From Verrucomicrobiota bacterium (GTDB taxonomy: Bacteria; Verrucomicrobiota; Verrucomicrobiia; Opitutales; UBA953): a stretch of 6,484 bases of DNA. Of this stretch, positions 1-6,466 are shown piece after piece. The position numbers were made by a program, and so were the translations under genes. The stretch is from NCBI GenBank assembly GCA_009924535.1, contig RFRI01000083.1, forward strand, positions 1-6,484, written 5' to 3'. The notes beneath the pieces are model-generated. The model worked only from the letters and a program-made list of their open reading frames with translations. It had not been told where the DNA came from and did not search any database. The number at the start of each line of letters is the position of its first letter. The first letter of the stretch is position 1.

Positions 1-1275
1 GCCAACGCCTCGGCGTTCCGCATCGATGGCACCTCGCAGGTCGCCTTCGACGCCGCCACGGCGACCAGTCGTCCGTTGACGCTGTCCGGCGACAGCCTGC
101 TGGACAACACCTTCGCTACGACGGCGTTCGGTTCGCCCGCCGCCTCCCAGGTCTTCTCGTCGATCGTCAAGAACGGCGTCGGCCAGTGGATCGTCGGCGG
201 CTCCGGTAACACGCTCGCTCCTGATGCGGATGTGTCCGTCAACGGCGGCGTCCTCGGCTTCTACCTCGACGCCCTCGGCGCTACCTCCAGCGCCGGCAAC
301 GTCAACCTGGCCAACGGTACGACCCTTCGCTGGGAATCGACCAACAGCCAGGATCTCGGCGCCCGCCTCAAGGTGGCCGATGGCGCGTCCGCGACGGTCA
401 AGTTCGACAACACCACCACGGCCACGACGTTCAACACGGGCATCAACTTCGCCGTCGGTGCCAACACGGGTACCGGTGCTCTCGTGAAGTCCGGCGCCGG
501 CGAGCTCATCCTCGCGGCGGCCAACACCTTCTCGGGCGGACTGACTGTCTCCCAAGGCAAGGTCACCGTGAACAACTCCGGCGCCCTTGGCTCCGGCGCC
601 GCCACGGTGAGCAACACGGGCACGCTGGTGATCAATAACACGGTCACCAACGACATCCACGTCACCGGCAACGGCACCACGGGCGGCACGCTCGTCTCCG
701 CCACCTCGCTCGGCAACGTGGACGTCGCCAGCCTCGGCACCGTCGCGCGCGGCGCCTCGATCGGCAGCTTCACGACGTCCAGCCTGACCCTCGCGGGCGG
801 CGCCGGACTGGAGTTCAAGATCTGGGATATCAACACCCAGGTCGCCGGCGTCGGCTACGACCAGTATTCCTTCAATAACCTCAACCTCAGCGGTGCCTCG
901 GCGTCCAACAAGGTCGTGATCAAGCTGGTCTCGATGTCCGACGCCTCGACCCGTGGCTCGGCCGGCAACCTGTCGCTGATTTGGGGTATGGCCGGCATCC
1001 AGCGCTTCAGCTTCGGGTCGTTCAATACGACCGGCCTGAACCTCGGCGCGAACACCAACGTCAACGACCTGTTCACCTTCGACACCAGCCAGTTCACCTA
1101 CACCGGTGGCACTGCCTCGGCGGCGGCCCTGTGGGCGATCGACTTCAACACCTCGAACGGCGCCATCACGCTGACCGCGGTGCCGGAGCCCTCGACCTAC
1201 GGCATCGGCCTCGGCGCGCTGGCCCTCGCGGCCGCCGCGATCCGTCGCCGCAAGCGCCAGGAGAAGAAGGCCTGA
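1..1275 (+). CDS. PEP-CTERM protein with autotransporter-associated beta-strand repeats (5' partial)
   Basis: The frame is open from base 1, so the start lies upstream; 424 residues are visible. The protein is rich in G, A, S, T and N with alternating hydrophobic residues, as in parallel beta-helix surface proteins. A clear autotransporter-associated beta-strand repeat (PF12951 type) begins at base 481, with LVKSGAGELILAAANTFSGG followed by LTVSQGKVTV; a weaker copy starts near base 163 (IVKNGVGQWIVGGSG). The C-terminus is a PEP-CTERM sorting signal at 1180-1272: VPEPSTYG, a short hydrophobic helix rich in A, L and G, then a basic RRRKR tail. In known systems an exosortase recognises and cleaves this signal during export to the cell surface or matrix. 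There is no beta-barrel autotransporter domain, so the repeat name does not imply type V secretion. The specific role is unknown. A terminator follows directly, so this gene ends its own transcription unit. Confidence 0.9.
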   Translation, partial: ANASAFRIDGTSQVAFDAATATSRPLTLSGDSLLDNTFATTAFGSPAASQVFSSIVKNGVGQWIVGGSGNTLAPDADVSVNGGVLGFYLDALGATSSAGNVNLANGTTLRWESTNSQDLGARLKVADGASATVKFDNTTTATTFNTGINFAVGANTGTGALVKSGAGELILAAANTFSGGLTVSQGKVTVNNSGALGSGAATVSNTGTLVINNTVTNDIHVTGNGTTGGTLVSATSLGNVDVASLGTVARGASIGSFTTSSLTLAGGAGLEFKIWDINTQVAGVGYDQYSFNNLNLSGASASNKVVIKLVSMSDASTRGSAGNLSLIWGMAGIQRFSFGSFNTTGLNLGANTNVNDLFTFDTSQFTYTGGTASAAALWAIDFNTSNGAITLTAVPEPSTYGIGLGALALAAAAIRRRKRQEKKA

Positions 1276-1297
1276 ACGATCAGGTGACAGGAAAGGG

Positions 1298-1323
1298 AAG
1301 GGCGGCTTCGGCCGCCCTTTTTT
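1298..1323 (+). terminator. Rho-independent terminator of the PEP-CTERM gene
   Basis: A perfect 9-bp stem (arms AAGGGCGGC at 1298-1306 and GCCGCCCTT at 1311-1319) closes on a TTCG tetraloop at 1307-1310 and runs into six T residues at 1318-1323. It starts 22 bases after the stop codon of the upstream gene. A G+C-rich stem, a stabilising UUCG loop and a U tract are the textbook arrangement. It separates the PEP-CTERM gene from the flavoprotein pair. Confidence 0.95.
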
Positions 1324-1336
1324 GTGCCCGGATGAA

Positions 1337-1364
1337 GAGTATGGAGTATCGAGTATGGAGTATC
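1337..1364 (+). repeat. Short tandem heptamer repeat (four units)
   Basis: A 14-base unit, GAGTATGGAGTATC, occurs twice back to back (1337-1350 and 1351-1364). Each unit is itself two heptamers differing at the last base, so the array is four GAGTATS units. It lies in the gap between the terminator and the next gene. Read in the frame of the downstream gene it would give MEYRVWSIGG-like residues, an artefact that artificially lengthens that open frame. The function is unknown; the form resembles the heptanucleotide short tandem repeats known from some bacterial intergenic regions. Confidence 0.85.
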
Positions 1365-1394
1365 GGGGGTGTGCCTGCCTTTGACGCTTATGGC

Positions 1395-1424
1395 TGGAAA
1401 TCTTCCGCCCCGATGGCATCTAAT
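1395..1424 (+). promoter_or_regulatory. Possible promoter giving a leaderless or near-leaderless transcript
   Basis: A -10-like TCTAAT (1419-1424, five of six matches to TATAAT) lies 18 bases after a -35-like TGGAAA (1395-1400, four of six matches to TTGACA). Six bases separate the -10 from the A of the ATG at 1431, so transcription would start at about the start codon. No Shine-Dalgarno sequence precedes that ATG, which fits a leaderless message. This is a sigma-70-style reading by eye and is only suggestive. Confidence 0.4.
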
Positions 1425-1430
1425 AGACCC

Positions 1431-3677
1431 ATGTCCCCTCGCGTGCTTTCCTTTCTCGGATTGTCCCTGCTGGCTGCCGTCTCCGGCCGCGCCCAGTCCG
1501 CCGATACGGTCTTCGTCGAAGCCGAATCCTTCGCCTCCTTCGGCGGCTGGAAGCTCGACACCTCCTTCACGAACATCGTCGGCTCGCCCTACCTCCTGGC
1601 CCACGGCCTCGGTAAGCCGGTCGCCGACGCCACCGGTTCGGTCCGCCTCCCCGCCGCCGGCGAATACCGCGTCTGGGTCCGCACCAAGGATTGGGTCGCC
1701 CACTGGAACGCGCCCGGCACGCCCGGCCGCTTCCAGCTGATCGTCAACGGACAGCCCGTCGCCACCGAGTTCGGTACCGAGGGCGCCGAATGGCATTGGC
1801 AGGCAGGCGGCAAGGTCACGCTGCCCGCGGGCGAGGTGAAGCTCGCCCTGCATGACCTCACCGGTTTCGCCGGCCGCGCCGACGCCATCCTCTTCAGCAA
1901 GGACGCTTCCTTTAACCCGCCCGAAGGCGCCGCGCTCGTCGCCGCCCGCTCACAGTGGAATAGCCCCAAGGGCCCAGAAGACCAAGGTGAGTTCGACCTC
2001 GTCGTCGTCGGCGGCGGCTACGGCGGCATGGGTGCGGCGCTCTCCGCGGCCCGCCAGTCCCTGAAGGTCGCGTTCCTCCAAGACCGCTTCGTCCTCGGCG
2101 GCAACGGCAGCTCCGAGATCGGCGTCTGGGCGATGGGCGGCACCACCCGCGGCAAATACCCGCACCTGGGCGAGATCATCGAGGAGATCGGTGACCGCTC
2201 GCCGGACAGCCCCGGCCGGGTCGACAGCTTCGGCGACGACCTGAAGGAAAAGGTCGTCCGCAACGAGAAGACCCTCTCCCTCTTCCTCGGCCACTTCGCC
2301 ACCGGCGTCGTCATGGACGGCAACCGCATCGCCGCGGTCAAGGCCATCGACGTCAAGACCGGCCGCGAGCGCGTCTTCCGCGCTAAGTTCGTGGCGGACA
2401 CCACCGGCCACGGCTGGGTCGGCGCCTACGCGGGCGCGAAGTTCACGCAGGAGAAGGACAAGCGCATGGGCATGTCCAACATGTGGTTCTACCAGGACGC
2501 AGCCCAGGCGGTCTCCTGGCCGGCGACCCCCTGGGCGCTGCCGCTCGAGCTCGGCGATTTCCCGCCCCTCCAGAAGTCGAAGTCCAAGATCGACGAGAAG
2601 CCCTTCATGAAAGCCGAATGGTTCTGGGAATCCGGCTTCGACCAAGACCCGATCAACGGCCTGGAATATATCCGTGACTGGAATTTCCGCGCGATCTACG
2701 GCGCCTTCTCCGCGCTCAAGAACGGCCCCGAAGCGGCCAAGTACGCCCAGTCTGACCTCAAGTGGGCCTCGCACGTCGGCGCCCGCGAGCAGTACGCCAA
2801 GAAGTTCCCCGAGAACCCGTTCATCTCCCGCGCGGCCTTCGGCTACGTCGGCGCGGACGGCAAGCCCACCCCCGCCGTCGACCGTCGTAACGGCTACCCG
2901 CTGCCTTACCGCCTCTTCTACTCCCAGAACATCGGTAACCTCTTCATGGCCGGACGCCATATCTCCGTCACGCACGAGGCCCTCGGCACCGTCCGCGTCA
3001 TGCGCACCATCGGCATGATGGGCGAAGTCGTCGGCAAGGCGGCCTACCTCGCCGTCCGCGAGAACACCGACCCCCGCGGCGTCTACCAGAAGCACCTGCC
3101 CGACCTCATCAAGCTCATGGAACAGCCCGGCCGCATGCGTCGCAGCGACCTGCGCTCGGAGCTCTTCCTCGACACCTCGATCGCCGACTTCAAGGAACTC
3201 CCCGTCGGCAAGATGAACCGTGACCTCACCAAGGGGACTCCGACGAAGCTCAGCGAAGAAGATGCCCAGGAGATCGCCAAGCTGGGCGGCATCGTCGTCG
3301 ACGACGCCCAGGCGAAGCTGGAAGGCAAGTGGACCGAAGGCCACGGCCTCGCCCACCTCGGCGCGGGCTACCATTACGCCGCCGGTGCCGGCAATCGCGC
3401 GACCTACACGTTCGAGGTCAAGGACGCCGGCAAGTACGAGCTCCGCGGCTACTGGCAGGGCCATGAGAACCGTTCGGCCAACGCCGCGCTGACCATCAAC
3501 CGCGCCGGCGAGAAGCCCCTCACGCTCCGTCTCAACCAGAAGGTCGGCGAGATCGAGAAGCCCGTCTCCCTCGGCAAGTTCCAGTTCGCCGCCGGCACGC
3601 ACACCCTCGTCCTCTCGACCGAAGGCGCCAAAGGCAACGTGCAGGCCGACGCTTTCCAGCTGATCCTCGCCGACTAA
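1431..3677 (+). CDS. Exported FAD-dependent oxidoreductase (PF12831 type) with flanking beta-sandwich modules
   Basis: 748 residues. The start at 1431 is chosen because it directly opens a Sec-type signal peptide: MSPR, a hydrophobic stretch at about 5-17, and GRA just before a likely cleavage after residue 21. No twin-arginine motif is present. Residues 25-160 look like a carbohydrate-binding-like beta-sandwich, starting FVEAESFASFGGW and ending GRADAILFS. Residues 188-545 form the flavin domain: VVVGGGYGGMG gives the GxGxxG dinucleotide-binding motif (G194, G196, G199), D218 is a candidate ribose ligand, LGGNGSSEIG at 222-231 is typical of the PF12831 family, and NLFMAGRHISVTHEALGTVR near 503-522 is the usual second flavin-contact region. 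Residues 620-748 resemble a golvesin-type C-terminal beta-sandwich (IVVDDAQAKLEGKW, then AGYHY, YTFEV and ADAFQL). Such proteins are common in Verrucomicrobiota, Planctomycetota and Bacteroidota, generally without a proven substrate; a sugar- or polysaccharide-related substrate is only a guess. The next gene begins 3 bases after the stop, implying co-transcription with the flavin electron-transfer protein. An in-frame ATG at 1413 is an alternative start. Confidence 0.9.
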   Translation: MSPRVLSFLGLSLLAAVSGRAQSADTVFVEAESFASFGGWKLDTSFTNIVGSPYLLAHGLGKPVADATGSVRLPAAGEYRVWVRTKDWVAHWNAPGTPGRFQLIVNGQPVATEFGTEGAEWHWQAGGKVTLPAGEVKLALHDLTGFAGRADAILFSKDASFNPPEGAALVAARSQWNSPKGPEDQGEFDLVVVGGGYGGMGAALSAARQSLKVAFLQDRFVLGGNGSSEIGVWAMGGTTRGKYPHLGEIIEEIGDRSPDSPGRVDSFGDDLKEKVVRNEKTLSLFLGHFATGVVMDGNRIAAVKAIDVKTGRERVFRAKFVADTTGHGWVGAYAGAKFTQEKDKRMGMSNMWFYQDAAQAVSWPATPWALPLELGDFPPLQKSKSKIDEKPFMKAEWFWESGFDQDPINGLEYIRDWNFRAIYGAFSALKNGPEAAKYAQSDLKWASHVGAREQYAKKFPENPFISRAAFGYVGADGKPTPAVDRRNGYPLPYRLFYSQNIGNLFMAGRHISVTHEALGTVRVMRTIGMMGEVVGKAAYLAVRENTDPRGVYQKHLPDLIKLMEQPGRMRRSDLRSELFLDTSIADFKELPVGKMNRDLTKGTPTKLSEEDAQEIAKLGGIVVDDAQAKLEGKWTEGHGLAHLGAGYHYAAGAGNRATYTFEVKDAGKYELRGYWQGHENRSANAALTINRAGEKPLTLRLNQKVGEIEKPVSLGKFQFAAGTHTLVLSTEGAKGNVQADAFQLILAD

Positions 3678-3680
3678 GCG

Positions 3681-6299
3681 ATGCCGTCGCCCCGCGTCAG
3701 CGCCTGGCTGGTCAAGAGCTGGCGCCTCGCGTCGCTCCTGCTGGCCGCCCTGTTGCTGCAGCGCACCACGCCCGTCACGGAGTCCGCGCTGACGCGGCTC
3801 GGCCTCGACGACGCCAAGGCGTTCTTCCCCGGCGCCAAGCGCCTGAAGTCGGGTCCGAACCAGACGCTGCTGGTCCAGGACCAATACGGCAATCGCCTGG
3901 GTCGTTTGGTCACGACCGCCCCGGATGCCGACAGCATCCTCGGCTACGCCGGCCCGAGCAACGTGCTCGTGGCGCTCGACAACCAGGAGAAGGTCGTCGG
4001 CACGCGCATCCTTTCCAGCGACGACACGCCGGAGCACGTCGACACGCTCCGCAACAACCCGACGTTCGAAAAATCCTTCAAGGACTGGCGTCCCACGACG
4101 CAGCCGGCGCCGAAACTCGAGGCCTACGCGGGCTCGACGCTCACGGCGTACGCGATCACCGAATCGATCCAGAAGCGTCTCTCCGGCAATTACGTCTCGC
4201 TGCGTTTCCCCACCGCGCTCTCGCTCAAGGAGATCCAGGGAGCCGGCTTCCCTGAGGCGACCACCTTCGAGCCCAACGTCCCGCGCCTCGGCTGGAACCT
4301 CGTCCGCGGCCCCAACCGCGCGCACCTCGGCTACGTCGTCCGCTCCTCGCCCTCCGCTGACGAAGTCATCGGCTACGCCGGCCCCAGCGAGACGCTCATC
4401 GCCGTCGAGGCGGACGGCCTGCGCCTCCGCCAGGTCATGCTCCGCACGACCTACGACACCGCCGATTACGTCAGCCGTATCAAGGACCAGGAACCGGATC
4501 CGCAAGGCCGCACCTTCTTCAAGGACCTGACGAAGTGGAACACGCGCGAGTGGGCCGAATTCGATTTCCGCAAAGGCGAGCTCGACACCGTCGCCGGCGC
4601 GACGCTCACGAGCTACGCGATCGCCAAGGGCCTGCAGTCGCGTTTCGCGGACGACGTCCACGGCGGCCATCGCGAGCAACAGGACGCGCGGCAACGGCTC
4701 CAGGCCGCGGCCCTTTGGTGTTTCCTGGCCGGCGCGTTGCTGATGACCTTCACCCCGCTGCACGGCCGGCCCGTCATCCGCAGGATCTGGCAGGTCCTGC
4801 TCGTCGGCGGCCTCGGCCTCTGGCTCGGTCAGCTGCTTTCGCTCTCCCTCTTCGCCGGCTGGGCCCGTCATGGGATTCCTTGGGCCCAGGCCCCGGCGCT
4901 GCTGATCCTCGGCGTCATCGCCTTGCTGGTTCCTTGGGGCTCCCGCCGGCAGCTCTACTGCCACCATGCCTGCCCCCACGGGGCCGCGCAGGAGCTCCTG
5001 GGGGGCCTTAAGCGGCTGCAGGTGGCCGTTCCCGCCCGCTGGCATGCCTGGTTGGGCAAACTGCCCGCCCTCGCCCTCGCCGGGGCCTTTCTGGCCGCCC
5101 TGGCCTGGCCCCGCTGGAGCCTTGGGCAGGTCGAGCCCTTCGACGCCTGGGTCCTCGGGGTCGGGGTGGCCATCCCGCTGACCTTGGCCGTGGTCGGCCT
5201 GCTGGCCTCGGTCGTCGTCCCGCAGGCTTATTGCAAATATGGCTGCCCGACCGGAGCGCTCTTCAAGTTCGTGCGTTCCGCGAACCAGGCCGAGACCTGG
5301 GGCCGACGCGACACGTGGGCGGCCGTCATCCTCGCGGTGGGCGCCGTGGTGGCCTTCCTGCCGCGCCCGGAATTCGCCGCGGAGGAAACCCCGGAGACCG
5401 CGGCGCGCCACGCCGTGACCGAGCTGCACGGCGCGGCCTTCGGCACGACCTGGACCGTCAAGGTGCGCGGCAGCGATCTCGACGCGCAGATCCTCAAGCG
5501 CGAACTCGAGGCCGAGATCAACCGCATCGAGTTCTCGCTCTCGCATTGGCGCGAATCTTCGGCGACCACCGACTTCAACCGGCTCGAGTCCGCCCAGCCT
5601 TTCGGCATCACGCAGGAGTTGGCCGACATGGTGGAGTTCACGCTCAGGCTCAGCGCGGCTTCCGATGGCATGTATGACATCACCGTCGCGCCGCTGACCA
5701 GCCTCTGGGGCTACGGCCCGGCCGGCAAGCTGCCCGACCCGACGCCGGAGCAGCTGAAGGCCGCGCTGACGAAGGTCGGCTGGCAGAAGCTGAAGCTCGA
5801 CAAGGAGAACCTGACCCTCGCCAAGAGCCATGAGGGAGTGAACCTCGATCTCGGTTCGGTGCTTCAAGGCTATGCGGCGGACCGAGCCGCCGGGATCCTC
5901 CGGGCCTTGGGGCAGACGGACTTCCTCGTCGAGGTCGGTGGCGAGATCCTCGCCTCAGGCTCGTGGCGGGTGGGCATCGAAGACCCCTTCAACCCGCGGG
6001 TCATGATCCGCACCGTGCTGCTGACCGACCGCGCCCTGAGCCCGTCCGGTCTTTATCGCGCCAAGCGGCTCGCCGCCGGCAAGCCCGTCTCGCACATCCT
6101 CTCGCCTAAGACCGGCCGGCCCGTCGAGCCCACGCTCGAGATGGTGGTGGTGTATCATGACAGCTGCTTCCAAGCCGATGGTTGGGCCACCGCCCTGATG
6201 GCCGTCGGCTTCGAACAGGCCAAGGTGATCGCGCAGCGCGAGCAGCTCGATGTCATGCTCGTCACGCCGGACAAGCAGGTCTGGCAGAGTCGGAAGTAG
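3681..6299 (+). CDS. NosR-like membrane flavoprotein fused to ApbE FAD:protein FMN transferase
   Basis: 872 residues. TM1 (about 8-27) anchors two tandem FMN-binding domains (about 37-166 and 178-322). Each ends in a flavinylation-type motif: EAYAGST (candidate T153) and DTVAGAT (candidate T308, closer to the known Dxx(S/T)GAT consensus). A NosR-like membrane core follows, with helices near 341-358, 369-394, 404-420, 461-476, 489-514 and 545-560. Its two motifs, YCHHACP (C427, C431) and YCKYGCP (C518, C522), match the CxxxCP pairs of NosR/NirI proteins. Basic stretches at 362-369, 443-457 and 528-543 suit a cytoplasmic side, predicting seven helices, N-in/C-out, with both CxxxCP motifs facing the cytoplasm. 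The cytoplasmic ferredoxin tail of NosR is absent. Residues 575-872 are instead an ApbE domain: FGTTW, SDGMYDITVAPLTSLWGYGP, DLGSVLQGYAAD, LVEVGGEI, HILSPKTG and ADGWAT (D833 and T837 fit the Mg-binding Asp/Thr pair). ApbE transfers FMN from FAD to Thr, so the protein may flavinylate itself outside the cytoplasm. Start: ATG 3 bases after the previous stop, with no clear Shine-Dalgarno, suggesting translational coupling. Electron partner and direction are unknown. Confidence 0.92.
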   Translation: MPSPRVSAWLVKSWRLASLLLAALLLQRTTPVTESALTRLGLDDAKAFFPGAKRLKSGPNQTLLVQDQYGNRLGRLVTTAPDADSILGYAGPSNVLVALDNQEKVVGTRILSSDDTPEHVDTLRNNPTFEKSFKDWRPTTQPAPKLEAYAGSTLTAYAITESIQKRLSGNYVSLRFPTALSLKEIQGAGFPEATTFEPNVPRLGWNLVRGPNRAHLGYVVRSSPSADEVIGYAGPSETLIAVEADGLRLRQVMLRTTYDTADYVSRIKDQEPDPQGRTFFKDLTKWNTREWAEFDFRKGELDTVAGATLTSYAIAKGLQSRFADDVHGGHREQQDARQRLQAAALWCFLAGALLMTFTPLHGRPVIRRIWQVLLVGGLGLWLGQLLSLSLFAGWARHGIPWAQAPALLILGVIALLVPWGSRRQLYCHHACPHGAAQELLGGLKRLQVAVPARWHAWLGKLPALALAGAFLAALAWPRWSLGQVEPFDAWVLGVGVAIPLTLAVVGLLASVVVPQAYCKYGCPTGALFKFVRSANQAETWGRRDTWAAVILAVGAVVAFLPRPEFAAEETPETAARHAVTELHGAAFGTTWTVKVRGSDLDAQILKRELEAEINRIEFSLSHWRESSATTDFNRLESAQPFGITQELADMVEFTLRLSAASDGMYDITVAPLTSLWGYGPAGKLPDPTPEQLKAALTKVGWQKLKLDKENLTLAKSHEGVNLDLGSVLQGYAADRAAGILRALGQTDFLVEVGGEILASGSWRVGIEDPFNPRVMIRTVLLTDRALSPSGLYRAKRLAAGKPVSHILSPKTGRPVEPTLEMVVVYHDSCFQADGWATALMAVGFEQAKVIAQREQLDVMLVTPDKQVWQSRK
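3789..4646 (+). repeat. Internal duplication encoding two FMN-binding domains
   Basis: Two divergent copies of one domain lie in tandem in the membrane flavoprotein, bases 3789-4178 (residues 37-166) and 4212-4646 (178-322). Shared landmarks in order are an LGL or LSL helix start, an NRLGRLV or NRAHLGYVV strand, an almost identical DADSILGYAGPSN or SADEVIGYAGPSE block, an FxKxxxxW element (FEKSFKDW versus FFKDLTKW), and YAGSTLTAYAI or VAGATLTSYAI at the flavin site. The similarity is at protein level, so this is an old domain duplication, not a recent DNA repeat. Confidence 0.88.
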
Positions 6300-6347
6300 G
6301 GCTGTGCAGAGAGGACTGAATCGATGACGGATGGCAGAATTCCTGCT

Positions 6348-6403
6348 ACCCGAACCTGAACACCCGAACCAGGCACCTGACTGCTGAGACCTGAGACCCG
6401 AAA
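6348..6403 (+). repeat. Degenerate 7-base-period repeat array
   Basis: Eight consecutive heptamers in one register: ACCCGAA, CCTGAAC, ACCCGAA, CCAGGCA, CCTGACT, GCTGAGA, CCTGAGA and CCCGAAA. The 9-base word ACCCGAACC recurs exactly 14 bases apart (6348 and 6362), and CTGAGAC is directly repeated at 6384 and 6391. It lies 48 bases after the stop of the membrane flavoprotein gene, in non-coding DNA. It shares its 7-base period, but not its sequence, with the repeat at 1337-1364. The function is unknown. Confidence 0.7.
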
Positions 6404-6440
6404 GGGATGCCCTCAGTCAATCATCCGGTCTCCGGTCTCC
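6385..6440 (+). repeat. Imperfect inverted repeat, possible long hairpin
   Basis: The arm at 6385-6398 (TGAGACC twice) is complementary at 12 of 14 positions to the arm at 6427-6440 (GGTCTCC twice), with a 28-base loop between them. Both arms are doubled heptamers, and the second copy keeps the same 7-base register as the array upstream. The bases after the second arm are CTTTG, too short a T run for a convincing intrinsic terminator. It may still mark the 3' end of the upstream transcript. Confidence 0.5.
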
Positions 6441-6466
6441 CTTTGAGTGAATGTCTTGAGGTAGGG

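Noticed and set aside
76..78. TTG at 76 as the start of the PEP-CTERM gene
   Set aside because: The frame is open to base 1 with the same composition and no signal peptide follows the TTG. The true start is upstream of the window.
261..836. Minus-strand open frame of 191 codons inside the PEP-CTERM gene
   Set aside because: It is the complement of a repetitive, G+C-rich coding sequence, with no motif and no Shine-Dalgarno.
1381..1386. TTGACG as a -35 element
   Set aside because: It matches the consensus well, but no -10-like hexamer lies 16-18 bases downstream.
981..1430. Upstream extension of the FAD oxidoreductase frame to 981
   Set aside because: The extension overlaps the end of the PEP-CTERM gene in another frame, runs through its terminator and the heptamer repeat, and has no protein-like signal. 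The signal peptide begins at 1431.
1413..1430. In-frame ATG at 1413 as the start of the FAD oxidoreductase
   Set aside because: It would add six residues before the signal peptide, has no Shine-Dalgarno and lies within the proposed promoter. It cannot be fully excluded.
1950..5867. A 1305-codon open frame on the minus strand spanning both flavoprotein genes
   Set aside because: It is the antisense shadow of two well-supported genes in G+C-rich DNA. Its translation is low-complexity, dominated by R, G, A, E, V, L and D, with no recognisable domain, and it crosses the boundary between the two real genes.
6391..6416. Small hairpin (CTGAG with CTCAG around CCC-GAAA-GGG) as an intrinsic terminator
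   Set aside because: The stem is interrupted by unpaired bases and is followed by TCAATCAT, with no T tract.
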